From the NCBI RefSeq assembly GCF_004025965.2, contig NZ_SAYU02000001.1, forward strand, positions 124,001 through 188,000: 64,000 nucleotides of DNA, read 5' to 3'. Under the pieces are notes generated by a model. That model did not search any database. It worked only from the letters and a program-made list of their open reading frames with translations, and was not told the DNA's origin. Shown piece after piece: positions 1-8,852 of the stretch (positions are counted from its first letter, which is position 1; each line of letters opens with the position of its first letter). Position numbers and translations under genes: made by a program. This DNA is from Phycicoccus flavus. Lineage in GTDB: Bacteria > Actinomycetota > Actinomycetes > Actinomycetales > Dermatophilaceae.

Positions 1-76
1 AGGGCGAGACGCCGGGGTCGGCGAAGACGACCTGCGGGTCGACCAGGACCAGCAGGTCGTCGGCAGGAGCGGTCAC
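1..76 (-). CDS. Cysteine hydrolase (isochorismatase-like), N-terminal fragment
   Basis: Only the first 25 residues lie in the window; the gene runs off the left edge. The peptide begins VTAPADDLLVLVDPQ and continues VVFADP, matching the first beta strand and catalytic-Asp region of the isochorismatase/nicotinamidase superfamily (LLVVDxQ..F). The GTG start overlaps the TGA of the upstream permease gene by four bases, so the two are probably co-transcribed. Cysteine hydrolases of this superfamily often act on amides from nucleobase or N-carbamoyl breakdown, which fits a nucleobase permease partner. The substrate cannot be told from this fragment. Confidence 0.6.
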   Translation of the reverse strand, partial: MTAPADDLLVLVDPQVVFADPGVSP

Positions 77-1611
77 GCCGGGACGGACTCGGCGGTGCGC
101 TCGCCGGCCGCGCGCTCCTGCCGCCGGACCTTGGGGCGGCGGGCGAGCCCGGTGACGACGAAGCCGATGGCGAACGCGAGCAGCACGCCGATGTTCGAGT
201 ACGGCCACGCGCCGTCCCAGTACGGGCCGCCGTCGGCGGCGGTGACGAAGGTCCCGAGGCCGAGCGGCTCCAGCAGGTAGCCCTGCCAGTTGTTCCACGA
301 CGCGTCGCTGGCGAACCCGTTGACGACCAGCCCCCAGCCGACGACGGACGCGAGGACCATCGTCGCGATGGAGATCCAGTCCCAGGCGCCGTACCGGCCG
401 GAGGCGTCGAACAGCGCGCGCTCACCGTCCGGGCCGGCGTCGTAGTCGCGGCGGCGCAGCGCGAGGTCGGCGATGAAGATGCCGGCCCACGCCGCGAGCG
501 GCACGCCGAGGGTGATGAGGAAGGACTGGAAGGGGCCGAGGAAGTTCTGCGTGAAGAACACGACCCAGATGGTCCCGAGGGTGAGGATGACGCCGTCGAC
601 GGCGGCCGCGGCCGGGCGGGGCACCCGCACCCCGAGGGAGAGCAGAGTCAGCCCGGAGGAGTAGATGCCGAGCACGGCACCGGAGACCAGCGAGAGGATG
701 ACCGCGACGAGGAAGGGCACGAGGAACCACGTCGGCAGGACCGTGGCCAGGGTGCCGATAGGGTCGTTCGGGATGCCCTGGAGGACGGTCTCGTCCGACG
801 CGGCCAGCAGCAGCCCGAAGAGGACGAGCAGCACCGGTGCCACGGCGCCGCCGATCGTGTTCCACAGGACGATGGCGCCGCCCGCGGCGTCCCGCCGCTG
901 GTAGCGCGACCAGTCGGCGGCGATGTTGATCCAGCCCAGGCCGAACCCGGTCATGAGCATGACGAAGGCGCCGACGACGGCCTGGGGCGGCCCGCCGGGG
1001 ACGGCCTGCACGGCCGACCAGTCAATGTTGCCGGCCGCGACGACGACGAAGAGGACGGTGACGAGCCCGGTCAGCCAGGTGAGCACCGACTGCATCCGCA
1101 TGATGACGTGGTAGCCCGCCACCGAGGCCGCGACGATGAGGGCCGCGACGAGCACCGCGGCGACGACCTTGGTCCCGGTGCCGCCGCCCCAGCCGAGCCG
1201 GGTGAAGATCGTCGAGGTGGCGAGGACGGCGAGGATCGCGAGGAAGGTCTCCCAGCCGATCGAGACCAGCCAGGAGATGACACCCGGCACCTTCTGCCCG
1301 ACCACCCCGAACGAGGCGCGGGACAGGATCATCGTCGGGGCCGAGCCGCGCTTCCCGGCCACGGCGACGAGGCCGCACAGGAGGAAGGAGACGACGATGC
1401 CGAGCACGGTGACGACCGCGCCCTGCCACACCGAGATCCCGAACTGGAGGACGAACGCCGCGTAGGAGATCCCGAAGACCGAGACGTTGGCCGCGAACCA
1501 CGGCCAGAACAGGTCGCGGGGAGCGGCGGTGCGCTCGGCCTCGTCGATGATCTCGATACCGGTGGTCTCGACGCCGAGCCGACGGGTCTCGGCCGCTGTG
1601 GGAGCGCTCAT
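73..1611 (-). CDS. NCS1-family nucleobase:cation symporter (cytosine/purine permease type)
   Basis: This 512-residue integral membrane protein has about twelve hydrophobic segments and the features of the nucleobase:cation symporter-1 family: an N-terminal cytoplasmic arm, the DLFWPWFAANVSVFGISY opening helix, the SRASFGVVGQKVP segment and the TGFGLGWINIAADWSRY motif in the middle. Family members import cytosine, purines, allantoin, hydantoin or related bases with H+ or Na+. The length is typical. It overlaps by four bases the start of a cysteine hydrolase gene, suggesting a two-gene uptake-and-hydrolysis operon for a nitrogenous base or amide. The exact substrate is not assignable from sequence alone. 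Confidence 0.9.
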   Translation of the reverse strand: MSAPTAAETRRLGVETTGIEIIDEAERTAAPRDLFWPWFAANVSVFGISYAAFVLQFGISVWQGAVVTVLGIVVSFLLCGLVAVAGKRGSAPTMILSRASFGVVGQKVPGVISWLVSIGWETFLAILAVLATSTIFTRLGWGGGTGTKVVAAVLVAALIVAASVAGYHVIMRMQSVLTWLTGLVTVLFVVVAAGNIDWSAVQAVPGGPPQAVVGAFVMLMTGFGLGWINIAADWSRYQRRDAAGGAIVLWNTIGGAVAPVLLVLFGLLLAASDETVLQGIPNDPIGTLATVLPTWFLVPFLVAVILSLVSGAVLGIYSSGLTLLSLGVRVPRPAAAAVDGVILTLGTIWVVFFTQNFLGPFQSFLITLGVPLAAWAGIFIADLALRRRDYDAGPDGERALFDASGRYGAWDWISIATMVLASVVGWGLVVNGFASDASWNNWQGYLLEPLGLGTFVTAADGGPYWDGAWPYSNIGVLLAFAIGFVVTGLARRPKVRRQERAAGERTAESVPA

Positions 1612-1654
1612 GCCGGGAGCATGGCACGCCGTGGCGGCACGTGGCGAACAGCGT

Positions 1655-1693
1655 GCAGCACGGCATCTCGCCCCCGAGGGGGCGGTGTGCTGC
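1655..1693 (-). terminator. Hairpin downstream of the DUF3073 gene
   Basis: Outer arms GCAGCAC/GTGCTGC (1655-1661, 1687-1693) enclose an inner stem CGCCCCC/GGGGGCG (1669-1675, 1678-1684) with a two-base loop. It lies 21 bases past the stop of the DUF3073 gene and upstream of the permease gene on the same strand. There is no U-tract, as is common for GC-rich actinobacterial terminators. Confidence 0.55.
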
Positions 1694-1713
1694 GGAGGAG
1701 GGTCAGGTCGGCG

Positions 1714-1902
1714 TCAACGCCGGCCGGAGGCCCAGGAGTCGTAGTCGTCCTCGTCGTCCCGGTCGCGACGGTCGGGGGTCCGGCCGTTCTGCGACTGTCC
1801 GTGAAGTTCCTGCTCAAGCGCCGAGAGGTCGGTGTCGGGGCTGAAGTACTTCAGCTCGCGGGCGACCTTCGTCTGCTTGGCCTTTGCTCGGCCGCGCCCC
1901 AT
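1714..1902 (-). CDS. DUF3073 family small protein
   Basis: This is a 62-residue protein beginning MGRGRAKAKQTKVARELKY, followed by FSPDTDLSALEQEL and an acidic/arginine-rich tail. That is the signature of the actinobacterial DUF3073 family (basic N-terminus, conserved YFSPDTD). The function is unknown; the basic head suggests nucleic-acid or ribosome contact, which is inference only. In other actinobacteria DUF3073 is found close to valine dehydrogenase, as here. The ATG at 1902 gives exactly the family length; the upstream in-frame extension is composition-driven and not part of the protein. Confidence 0.85.
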   Translation of the reverse strand: MGRGRAKAKQTKVARELKYFSPDTDLSALEQELHGQSQNGRTPDRRDRDDEDDYDSWASGRR

Positions 1903-2120
1903 GGCGTGACCCCCTCGTGCGTCTGCCGGGGCGGCATCGCTGGTCCGACGGCCCCTTGCGGTGGTCGTCACACGTCGCGGAGCGGCTCCGGGGATGGTGT
2001 GCAATCGTGCCGCCAACTCTACATGGCCCGGGGCGTCACCGGGCACCTTGGGCGCCTCGTCGGACGGCGCGGCGCGGCGGCCGGGCACCGCGCCGCGGAC
2101 GTGGCCGCGCGACGACGGGC

Positions 2121-3227
2121 TCAGGACGCCGGCGGCCTCGTGTCCGCCCCTCGGGACGGGGCGGCGGGCAGCCACGGCACCGGGCCACCGCCGGCGATCC
2201 GCTGCTCGGCGAGGCGGTCGGCGGCCGTCGCCGGGGTGACGTCGTCGGCCTCCGCGGCCTGCAGCACGGCGAGCGTGGCGTCGAAGATGGCCTCGGTCCG
2301 GGCCGCGGCGCGCTCGGCGTCGAAGCCGTGCAGCTCGTCGCTGACCTGGATGACCCCACCGGCGTTGACGAGGAAGTCGGGGGCGTAGACGACCCCGCGG
2401 GCGGCCAGCCGCTCGGCCGTCCCGTCGTGGGCCAGCTGGTTGTTCGCGCCGCCGCAGACCAGGCCGGCGGTCAGGGCGTCGACGGTGTCGTCGTCCAGCG
2501 CGCCGCCGAGGGCGTTGGGGCTGTAGACGTCCAGCGGCATCCGGACCAGGGCCCGCGCGTCCTCGGCGACGGTGAGCGCGGGGTGGCGCTCGACGAGGCG
2601 GGCCACGGCGGCGTGGTCGACGTCGGTGACGACGACCTCGGCGCCGTCGTCGAGGAGGTGTCCGGCGAGGCGGGAGCCGACCTTGCCGACGCCGGCGATG
2701 CCGACCCGTCGCCCGGCGAGCGTCGGCTCGCCCCACAGGTGCTGCGCCGCGGCCCGCATGCCGCGCAAGACGCCGAGCGCGGTGAGCAGCGAGGAGTCCC
2801 CGGCGCCGCCGCGCTCGGGCGAGCGGCCGGTGGCCCAGCGCGTCTCCTGCGCGACGACGTCCATGTCGGTGACGTAGGTGCCGACGTCGCAGGCGGTGAC
2901 GTAGCGGCCGCCCAGCGACTCCACGAACCGCCCGTAGGCCCGCAGCAGCTCCGGCGTCTTGTCCGTCCGCGGGTCGCCGAGGACGACCGCCTTGCCCCCG
3001 CCGTGGTCGAGGCCGGCGAGGGCGTTCTTCGACGACATCGCCCGTGAGAGCCGCAGGACGTCGGCCAGCGCCGCGTCCATCGACGGGTACGGGTGGAAGC
3101 GGGTGCCGCCGAGCCCGGGACCGAGGGCCGTCGAGTGCAGCGCGATGACCGCGCGCAGGCCGGTGGCGGGGTCGGAGCAGAAGACCACCTGCTCGTGGCC
3201 GGACAGGTCGACGAGGTCCGTGGGCAC
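2121..3227 (-). CDS. vdh: Valine/leucine dehydrogenase (Glu/Leu/Phe/Val dehydrogenase family)
   Basis: This 368-residue NAD-dependent amino-acid dehydrogenase oxidatively deaminates branched-chain amino acids (valine in actinomycetes), feeding 2-oxo acids to branched fatty acids. The catalytic region [15 protein letters not shown] carries the two lysines known from leucine dehydrogenase. The C-terminal Rossmann domain has GIAGVGKVG and the NNQLA motif near GGANNQLA. The length matches Streptomyces Vdh, and the neighbouring DUF3073 gene supports the actinobacterial vdh assignment. Leucine dehydrogenase is the alternative. The upstream gap, shared with the divergent VOC gene, contains a perfect palindrome at 3253-3281. 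Confidence 0.88.
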   Translation of the reverse strand: MPTDLVDLSGHEQVVFCSDPATGLRAVIALHSTALGPGLGGTRFHPYPSMDAALADVLRLSRAMSSKNALAGLDHGGGKAVVLGDPRTDKTPELLRAYGRFVESLGGRYVTACDVGTYVTDMDVVAQETRWATGRSPERGGAGDSSLLTALGVLRGMRAAAQHLWGEPTLAGRRVGIAGVGKVGSRLAGHLLDDGAEVVVTDVDHAAVARLVERHPALTVAEDARALVRMPLDVYSPNALGGALDDDTVDALTAGLVCGGANNQLAHDGTAERLAARGVVYAPDFLVNAGGVIQVSDELHGFDAERAAARTEAIFDATLAVLQAAEADDVTPATAADRLAEQRIAGGGPVPWLPAAPSRGADTRPPAS

Positions 3228-3252
3228 CTCGCCACGCTATCCCCGCTGCGGT

Positions 3253-3281
3253 GGACATTTCGGGGTGACCCCGAAATGTCC
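3253..3281. repeat. 29-bp perfect palindrome, copy 1
   Basis: The arms GGACATTTCGGGG and CCCCGAAATGTCC flank a TGA centre. The identical 29-base sequence recurs at 24130-24158. Both copies lie between divergently transcribed genes (here vdh and the VOC gene) and both have an ACCCCGGTTC element beside them. It could be a repetitive extragenic palindrome or a shared operator. Confidence 0.8.
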
Positions 3282-3286
3282 TCAGG

Positions 3287-3326
3287 ACCCCGGTTCCTAA
3301 GCCCGTCGTGGAGGACGAACCGGGGT
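3287..3326. repeat. Inverted repeat ACCCCGGTTC...GAACCGGGGT
   Basis: Perfect 10-base arms (3287-3296 and 3317-3326) are separated by 20 bases, immediately after the 29-bp palindrome. Related ACCCCGGTTCG and CGAACCGG arms sit beside the second palindrome copy near 24085-24121, so the two elements appear to travel as a unit. The rest of the 277-base gap between vdh and the VOC gene shows nothing clear. Confidence 0.6.
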
Positions 3327-3504
3327 CTCGGGGCGCGGTGGCCCGCTCGCGCCCGCCTACGACCGGCGGTCCCGGTGCGGGCGTGCCCTGTCCGGTGCCT
3401 GCCCGGGTGGACGGGGCGAGCCGGCTCGTCGCGGCGTAGACCGGAGGGACCAGCGCCGCCGGGACCCCGGCCGGCGGCGGACCTCCACGGCAAAGGAGCC
3501 GAGC

Positions 3505-3900
3505 ATGGCCTTCCCCGGACTGCAGCACGTCGCCGTCACCGTCAGCGACCTCGAGCGGAGCACGCGCTGGTACGCGGCCCTCTTCGACGCCGAGCCCGTG
3601 CTCGACGAGGACGAGGAGGGGGGCCGCTTCCACCACACGGTGTTCGCGCTGGACGGGGGCCAGCTGTTCGGGCTGCACACCCACCAGGGCCGCGAGTCCG
3701 GCGACGCCTTCGACGAGGAGCGCACCGGCCTGGACCACGTCGGGTTCGCCGTCGGCTCGGTCGAGGACCTGCGGCAGTGGGAGAGCCGGCTCGACGAGCT
3801 CGGCATCGCGCACGGCGGGGTGAAGTCGGCCGGGTACGGCCACGGGCTGTCCTTCCGCGACCCCGACAACATCGCGCTCGAGCTCTTCGCCGGCGCCTGA
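3505..3900 (+). CDS. VOC family (glyoxalase/bleomycin-resistance fold) protein
   Basis: This 131-residue protein has a two-module vicinal-oxygen-chelate fold. The first module starts LQHVAVTVSDLERSTRWYAALF and the second LDHVGFAVGSVEDL, ending with FRDPDNIALELF. His residues at the start of each module and the Glu in ALELF are in the places of the usual metal ligands. Members include glyoxalases, dioxygenases and antibiotic-binding proteins; nothing here selects among them. It stands alone, followed by a strong hairpin, so it is probably monocistronic. A purine-rich stretch (ggcaaaggagccgagc) before the ATG provides the ribosome binding site. Confidence 0.85.
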   Translation: MAFPGLQHVAVTVSDLERSTRWYAALFDAEPVLDEDEEGGRFHHTVFALDGGQLFGLHTHQGRESGDAFDEERTGLDHVGFAVGSVEDLRQWESRLDELGIAHGGVKSAGYGHGLSFRDPDNIALELFAGA

Positions 3901-3911
3901 GCACGGGCGCC

Positions 3912-3950
3912 ACGCCGACGCGCCGGCCGACCGGGCCGGCGCGTCGGCGT
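3912..3950 (+). terminator. Strong 17-bp stem terminator after the VOC gene
   Basis: Perfect arms at 3912-3928 (ACGCCGACGCGCCGGCC) and 3934-3950 with a five-base loop, starting 12 bases after the VOC stop codon. No U-tract follows. Confidence 0.75.
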
Positions 3951-4067
3951 CGTCATGTGCCCCCGGCCGCCCGGCGGGCAGGCCGCGCAGCGGATTCGCA
4001 GCGACGCCGTAGCGGGCTCCGGCAGAGTCGTTCCCAACGCACCACCGGGGGAGACGGAGATGCGGGA

Positions 4068-4147
4068 CCCGGGCCGTCGGGGGGTCGACGGCCCGGGACA
4101 GCACCACCACGGGGTGCGGACCGTTCGAGGGGGACGGTCCGCACCCC
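4068..4147 (+). other. Two overlapping alternative hairpins in a 376-bp gap
   Basis: Between the VOC gene and fgd there is no gene. Hairpin A pairs CCCGGGCCGTCG (4068-4079) with CGACGGCCCGGG (4086-4097). Hairpin B pairs GGGGTGCGGACCGT (4111-4124) with ACGGTCCGCACCCC (4134-4147). B can be extended by pairing the GGGACAGC region (about 4095-4102) with GCTGTCC downstream (about 4152-4158), and that extension uses bases of hairpin A's right arm. The two folds are therefore mutually exclusive. This may be a terminator pair or an attenuator-like leader for fgd; the sequence does not decide. Confidence 0.45.
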
Positions 4148-4276
4148 GAAGCGCTGTCCGGGGCCGGGGCGTCGTCCAGCAGGCGGACCGAGGGTGAGGG
4201 CACGACCGTCGGCCGTTGTGCGGCCGGTGATCCGCCGGCCGGTCGCCGCGCGCGGCCGCTGTAGCAGGATGGGCCC

Positions 4277-5314
4277 ATGACGGCATCGCGCGGAGTCCGG
4301 ATCGGGTACAAGGCGTCGGCGGAGCAGTTCGCGCCGGCCGAGCTGGCGGGCTTCGCGGTCCTCGCCGAGGAGCTGGGGCTGGACTCGGCGACGATCTCGG
4401 ACCACTTCCAGCCCTGGCGACTCGAGGGCGGCCACGCGCCGAACTCCCTGGCCTGGATGTCCTGGGTGCTCGCCCGCACGGAGCGGATCATGGTCGGCAC
4501 CTCGGTGATGACGCCGACCTTCCGCTACAACCCGCCGGTCGTCGCCCAGACCTTCGCGACGATGGCCTGCCTGGCCCCCGGCCGGGTCATGCTCGGCGTC
4601 GGCACCGGCGAGGCGCTCAACGAGATCGCCGTCGGGTCGGTGGCCGAGGGGGAGTGGCCGGAGTTCAAGGAGCGCTTCGGGCGGCTGCGCGAGGCAGTGA
4701 CGCTCATGCGCCAGCTGTGGACCGAGCCGCGGGTCACCTTCGAGGGCGAATACTACCGCACCGAGGACGCCGCCATCTACGACCGCCCGGACACCCCGGT
4801 CCCGGTCTACATCGCCGCCGGCGGTCCGATGGTGGCGCGCTACGCGGGTCGGCACGGCGACGGGTTCATCTGCACCTCCGGCAAGGGCGAGGAGCTCTAC
4901 CGCGACCAGCTCGTCCCGTCCGTCGACGAGGGCCTGGACAAGGCCGGCCGCGACCACGACGAGATCGACCGGATGATCGAGATCAAGGTGTCCTGGGACC
5001 CCGACCCCGAGCGGGCGCTGGAGAACACCCGGTTCTGGGCGCCGCTGTCGCTGACCGCCGAGCAGAAGCACTCCATCCACAGCCCCGAGGAGATGGAGCG
5101 CGCCGCCGACGAGCTGCCCATCGAGCAGGTCGCCAAGCGCTGGGTCGTCGCGTCGGACCCGCAGGACGTCGTCGAGGCGCTGCGGTTCTACACCGACCTC
5201 GGGTTCGACCACCTCGTCGTCCACGGCCCCGGTCACGACCAGGAGCGGTTCCTGCGCACCTTCACCGAGCAGGTCGTCCCCGGTCTGCGCGAGCTCGTGC
5301 CCGCGCAGCGGTGA
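4277..5314 (+). CDS. fgd: F420-dependent glucose-6-phosphate dehydrogenase
   Basis: This 345-residue cytosolic luciferase-like (LLM) TIM-barrel enzyme oxidises glucose 6-phosphate to 6-phosphogluconolactone and reduces coenzyme F420, supplying F420H2 for reductases. It matches mycobacterial Fgd1 almost motif for motif: [55 protein letters not shown] and [15 protein letters not shown]. Asp42, His43 and Glu112 fall at the positions of the catalytic Asp39, His40 and Glu109 of the mycobacterial enzyme. It overlaps the following CoA-transferase gene by four bases, so the two share a transcript. Presence of this enzyme implies the host makes F420. Confidence 0.95.
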   Translation: MTASRGVRIGYKASAEQFAPAELAGFAVLAEELGLDSATISDHFQPWRLEGGHAPNSLAWMSWVLARTERIMVGTSVMTPTFRYNPPVVAQTFATMACLAPGRVMLGVGTGEALNEIAVGSVAEGEWPEFKERFGRLREAVTLMRQLWTEPRVTFEGEYYRTEDAAIYDRPDTPVPVYIAAGGPMVARYAGRHGDGFICTSGKGEELYRDQLVPSVDEGLDKAGRDHDEIDRMIEIKVSWDPDPERALENTRFWAPLSLTAEQKHSIHSPEEMERAADELPIEQVAKRWVVASDPQDVVEALRFYTDLGFDHLVVHGPGHDQERFLRTFTEQVVPGLRELVPAQR

Positions 5315-6525
5315 CCGACGGCGCCGGGGCCGACCCCGCGAAGCCCGAGCCCGGGCCCGACGCCGGCGGACCGCTGGCCGGGACGCGCGTCGTCGAGCTG
5401 GGCGGCATCGGCCCCGGGCCCTTCGCGGCCATGTACCTCGCCGAGCTCGGCGCCGACGTCGTCCGCGTCGACCGGCCGGGCGAGGCGAACCCGCTGGCTC
5501 TCACCGGCGGGCTGCGGCGCTCGCGGCCGAGCATCGCCGTCGACCTCAAACACCCCGACGGGCTCGGGGTCGTGCGCCGCCTGGTCGACGACGCCGACGT
5601 CCTCCTCGAGGGGTACCGGCCGGGGGTCCTGGAACGACTGGGCCTGGCTCCCGACGACCTGTGGACCCGCAACCCGGGGCTCGTCGTCGGGCGGATGACC
5701 GGGTGGGGCCAGGACGGGCCGTGGGCGGCGCGGGCCGGGCACGACCTCACCTACGCCGCGGTGTCGGGCACGCTGCACGCGATGGGCCCGGCGGACCGGC
5801 CGATCACGCCGGTGCCGGCGCTCGGCGACTACGGGGGCGGGTCGATGTACCTCGTGGCCGGGGTGCTGGCCGCACTCCTCGCGCGCGGGCGGACGGGGCG
5901 GGGGCAGGTCGTCGACGCGGCGATGGTCGACGGCTCCGCGCACCTGGTCTCGATGCTGCACGCGATGGTCGGCGCCGGGACGTGGCGGGACGAGCGGGAG
6001 GCGAACCTGCTCGACGGCGGCGCGCCGTTCTACGCGGTCTACCGGTGCGCCGACGGCCGGTTCGTGGCGGTCGGGGCGCTGGAGCCGCAGTTCTGGGCCG
6101 AGCTGGTGGCCGTCCTACGGGACGAGGCCGGGGCCGACCTGCCGGGCGACCAGTACGACACCGCGACCTGGCCGGCGCAGCGGGCCGCGTTCACCGCCGC
6201 CTTCGCCGCGCGCTCGCGGGACGAGTGGGCGGCGGTGTTCGACGGGACGGACGCGTGCGTCGCGCCGGTGCTGTCGCTGGCCGAGGCCTCGCGCCACCCG
6301 CAGGCCGTGGCCCGGGGATCTTTCGTCCCGGGGCCGACCGGTTCGCCGGTGCCCGCCCCGACGCCCGGCTTCTCGGGCACGCCCCTGGGCATACCCGGTC
6401 CCGAGCCCGCGCCGGGCGCGGACACCGTGTCGTTCCTGCGGGCCACCGGTCTCACGGCCGACGAGGTCGAGGCGCTGCTCGCCTCCGGCGCGGTCAGCCA
6501 GGCCAGCGACGACCCGGCACGCTGA
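5311..6525 (+). CDS. CaiB/BaiF-type (family III) CoA-transferase or alpha-methylacyl-CoA racemase
   Basis: The 404-residue protein begins at the GTG overlapping the fgd stop. It has the family III CoA-transferase fold: [27 protein letters not shown] at the N-terminus, the DLKHPDG segment, [26 protein letters not shown] and [12 protein letters not shown]. Alpha-methylacyl-CoA racemase is the closest named relative, with its GHD(L/I)xY region and an aspartate in ALGDYGGGS; a CoA-transferase is the alternative. Racemases of this type act on 2-methyl-branched acyl-CoAs. Co-transcription with an F420-reducing dehydrogenase is unusual and suggests, without proving it, a shared lipid-oxidation pathway. 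The C-terminal segment is Pro/Gly-rich. Confidence 0.85.
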   Translation: MTDGAGADPAKPEPGPDAGGPLAGTRVVELGGIGPGPFAAMYLAELGADVVRVDRPGEANPLALTGGLRRSRPSIAVDLKHPDGLGVVRRLVDDADVLLEGYRPGVLERLGLAPDDLWTRNPGLVVGRMTGWGQDGPWAARAGHDLTYAAVSGTLHAMGPADRPITPVPALGDYGGGSMYLVAGVLAALLARGRTGRGQVVDAAMVDGSAHLVSMLHAMVGAGTWRDEREANLLDGGAPFYAVYRCADGRFVAVGALEPQFWAELVAVLRDEAGADLPGDQYDTATWPAQRAAFTAAFAARSRDEWAAVFDGTDACVAPVLSLAEASRHPQAVARGSFVPGPTGSPVPAPTPGFSGTPLGIPGPEPAPGADTVSFLRATGLTADEVEALLASGAVSQASDDPAR

Positions 6526-6573
6526 CGGCGCGTTCGGGACCTGCCGGACCCTGGTCGTCGGTAGAGGCTCGGC

Positions 6574-6966
6574 TCAGGAGCCGCCGGCCGCGCGCAGTCC
6601 GTCCCGCAGTGCGGCCGTGCTCGTCCGCCAGTCGTCGTTGCCGGCCTCGTCGTGCAGTTCCGCGAGCTCGGAGCCGTCCAGCACCCGGTCCAGCGCGGCC
6701 GCCGCCTCGGCGGCGAGGAGTCGCACCTCGCCGGGGTCTGCGCCCGCGGCCCACTCGTCGACCTCCTCGGCTGACTCGACCGGCACCCCGAGCACGACGC
6801 CGACGGCCGCCGCGGCGGCCACCGCCTCGGCGGCCTCAGGGGCCTCGAGGTAGCCCTCGTCCGTGCGCAGCGCGGCGGTGACGGCGGCGAGCCCGTCGTC
6901 CTCCAGGCCGAACACCCAGTCGGCGGCGTCATCGTTCTCGAACGGTCTGAGTCCCCACGTGCCCAT
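6574..6966 (-). CDS. DUF4259 domain protein
   Basis: This 130-residue acidic protein starts MGTWGLRPFENDDAADWVF, the defining opening of the DUF4259 family (GxWGxxxFENDxAxDW), followed by alanine-rich helices. The function is unknown. It is the third gene of a minus-strand cluster with a DUF4241 protein and a leucine-rich-repeat protein, 58 bases downstream of DUF4241. DUF4259 genes often sit beside small immunity-like or SMI1-like proteins in actinobacteria, so a role in toxin immunity or contact inhibition is conceivable but only inferred. Confidence 0.8.
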   Translation of the reverse strand: MGTWGLRPFENDDAADWVFGLEDDGLAAVTAALRTDEGYLEAPEAAEAVAAAAAVGVVLGVPVESAEEVDEWAAGADPGEVRLLAAEAAAALDRVLDGSELAELHDEAGNDDWRTSTAALRDGLRAAGGS

Positions 6967-7024
6967 GGCGGCATCCTGCCTCAAGGCGGGTCCTCGAGGG
7001 TGGAGTGGAACGGGTCGGGATCGG

Positions 7025-7693
7025 TCATCGGGGTGCGTCGCCAGTTGCCGTCGCGGGGTGGTCGGAGTCGACGAGGTTCGACTCCTCGAGCCAGTCGACG
7101 TCGACGAGGACCGCGACGGACCTGCCCTCGTCGTCGAGGCCCACGTGAACGGGGTAGGTCCACGACCCCTGCGACGGGGCGAAGGCGACCGCCGCGACCC
7201 CATCGCCCACCTCCATGGCGGTGAGCCGGTCCGAGCCCTGCGGCGTGGCGTCCATGACCGTGGCCATGTGGTCGTCGTCGTCCGCCAGCACCCGCAGGGC
7301 GTCGATCGCCGCAGCGTCGGCGACTGCCCCGAGCCCGGTTCCCACGTCGGCCCGGAACGGCTCACCGTCGACGACCAACGTTCGCCACGCCGCGACCAGG
7401 TCAGCTCGCCCGAGGACCGCCGCGCAGCCCACCGGCCAGATCGCCCCGTCAGGGTCGGGCAGGTGCACCACGCCCAGGGTGGTGGGGTGCCGACCCGGGG
7501 ACAGCCGCACCTGGGCGTCCTGCGGCCAGAAGTCCGGGGACCACGCGTCGAGGAGGAGCACATCTCCTGACCGGAGGGTGACCTCCGGGCCGGGGACGGC
7601 GACCAGCTCTGCGGTCGCCGCTCGACCCCCTTCGCGTTCCGGGAAGGTGAAGGTGCGGCCGTAGGCGACCAGCAGCTCGGGGGACGTCGCCAT
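7025..7693 (-). CDS. DUF4241-like protein
   Basis: The 222-residue soluble protein carries, near its C-terminus, a WTYPVHVGLDDEGRSVAVLVDVDWLEE segment resembling the DUF4241 signature, in which a (G/D)xxYPVxWGxDxxGxxxxLVxDF stretch closes the domain. The N-terminal half contains a segment GDVLLLDAW-S, also found in that family. The function is unknown. The start codon overlaps by one base the stop of the upstream LRR gene, so translation is probably coupled. No catalytic motif, signal peptide or membrane segment is visible. The family call rests on pattern recognition only. Confidence 0.6.
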   Translation of the reverse strand: MATSPELLVAYGRTFTFPEREGGRAATAELVAVPGPEVTLRSGDVLLLDAWSPDFWPQDAQVRLSPGRHPTTLGVVHLPDPDGAIWPVGCAAVLGRADLVAAWRTLVVDGEPFRADVGTGLGAVADAAAIDALRVLADDDDHMATVMDATPQGSDRLTAMEVGDGVAAVAFAPSQGSWTYPVHVGLDDEGRSVAVLVDVDWLEESNLVDSDHPATATGDAPR

Positions 7694-8616
7694 CAGTAGC
7701 GCAGTCGCAGAACGGCGTAGTCGCGAGAAACGTCGTCCTCCTCGGCGAACGTGACGAGGTCGGGGAAGGTTGAGAGGTCCGGCGTCCAGTCGCGGCTGCG
7801 GTACCCGCCGACGGCGCGGAGCCGGGGAAGGTCCCGCAGTGCCGCCAGCGACATGTCGGCGGTCTTCTGGAACAGCACGTACTCCAGCGACGGGTGGCCC
7901 GCCAGCGGCCCGAGCGACTCCACTCCTCGCTGGTCCCCGAGGTCCAGCAGCCGGAGCCCGCGGGCGGCGGCCACCTCGTCGAGCGTCGTCACCCCGCGGG
8001 CGGAGGAGATGCCCAGGACCTCCAGCCGGGTCATGGCAGCCAGCGACGAGAGGTCCCGAAGACGGGGCACTCCCGAGAGCACCAGCACCTCGAGGGTGTC
8101 GGCGTGGGCCTCGAGCCCGGTGAGACTCTCGAGCTTCGGCGAGGACAGGCGGAGCTCACGCAGGCGCGGTGCGGTCACCTCGGTCAGCTCGGTGCCGGCG
8201 AACCGGTTCAGCCCCAGCACCTCGACCGTCGGATGGGCGTACACCGACTCGACGCCCCCGCCGCGCGGTGGTGCCCCCACGGCGAACCGCTGCAGCCGCG
8301 GCCACCCGGTGGCATCGATCCGGCCGCCGTCCCAGCCGACCGCCTCGAAGCTGCGCAGCCGTGGGAGAGAAGCCGCGGGTCCGATGTCCCCCGCGTCACC
8401 GAGCCGCAAGTGCTCGAGCTCGGGGAGCTCGGCGAGGAAGGAGAGGTCCTTGCCGGTGACCGAGAGCGCCGCGACGTCGTGCTGCTGGGCCTCGCGCACC
8501 ACCGCCGCGGGGTCGGCGCCCTGCTCCACCACCCACTGGCCACCGGCGTCCATGAGCTCGCGGTGGGCCGGGATGTCCCGCCGGAGCAGAGGGTTCGGCG
8601 TGAGGGCGGGCGTCAC
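7693..8616 (-). CDS. Leucine-rich-repeat-like protein
   Basis: This soluble protein of about 307 residues consists mostly of irregular leucine-rich units, such as LEVLGL, LRELRLSSPKLESL, LEVLVLSGVPRLRDLSSL, LEVLGISSARGVTTL and LRLLDLGDQRGVESL. It has no signal peptide, so it is presumably cytosolic. The GTG at 8616 is chosen because a GGAGG lies five bases before it; the longer in-frame extension upstream is low in family-like character. It is the first gene of the three-gene cluster with DUF4241 and DUF4259. LRR proteins of this simple kind mediate protein binding; the partner is unknown. Confidence 0.7.
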   Translation of the reverse strand: MTPALTPNPLLRRDIPAHRELMDAGGQWVVEQGADPAAVVREAQQHDVAALSVTGKDLSFLAELPELEHLRLGDAGDIGPAASLPRLRSFEAVGWDGGRIDATGWPRLQRFAVGAPPRGGGVESVYAHPTVEVLGLNRFAGTELTEVTAPRLRELRLSSPKLESLTGLEAHADTLEVLVLSGVPRLRDLSSLAAMTRLEVLGISSARGVTTLDEVAAARGLRLLDLGDQRGVESLGPLAGHPSLEYVLFQKTADMSLAALRDLPRLRAVGGYRSRDWTPDLSTFPDLVTFAEEDDVSRDYAVLRLRY

Positions 8617-8852
8617 GACAGCCTCCGTCCGGAGATGTCCGGGCTCGAAGACACGGCCGGCCAGGCCCCGGGCCCTCGGGGTCCTACGCCCGCAGCGGGC
8701 GTGTCGAGCTCCACGCCGGTCCCCCCGTCGATCCGTCATCACCGTGCGCCGAACCTAGCGGCGTCGTCCGACACCCACTAGCCCCGGCCGCCACCCCGAG
8801 CCGAACGGCCGAACCGCTCCCGCGGCGGTGGTCCATCGGTCGGTGGGCCAGG

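Noticed and set aside
1108-2388. Plus-strand 426-codon frame spanning the permease and vdh genes
   Set aside because: Low-complexity Gly/Arg/Asp sequence opposite two recognised genes; no conserved motif.
1903-4500. Long in-frame N-terminal extension of the DUF3073 gene on the minus strand
   Set aside because: Only the last 62 codons match DUF3073; the rest overlaps vdh and the VOC gene on both strands and is compositional.
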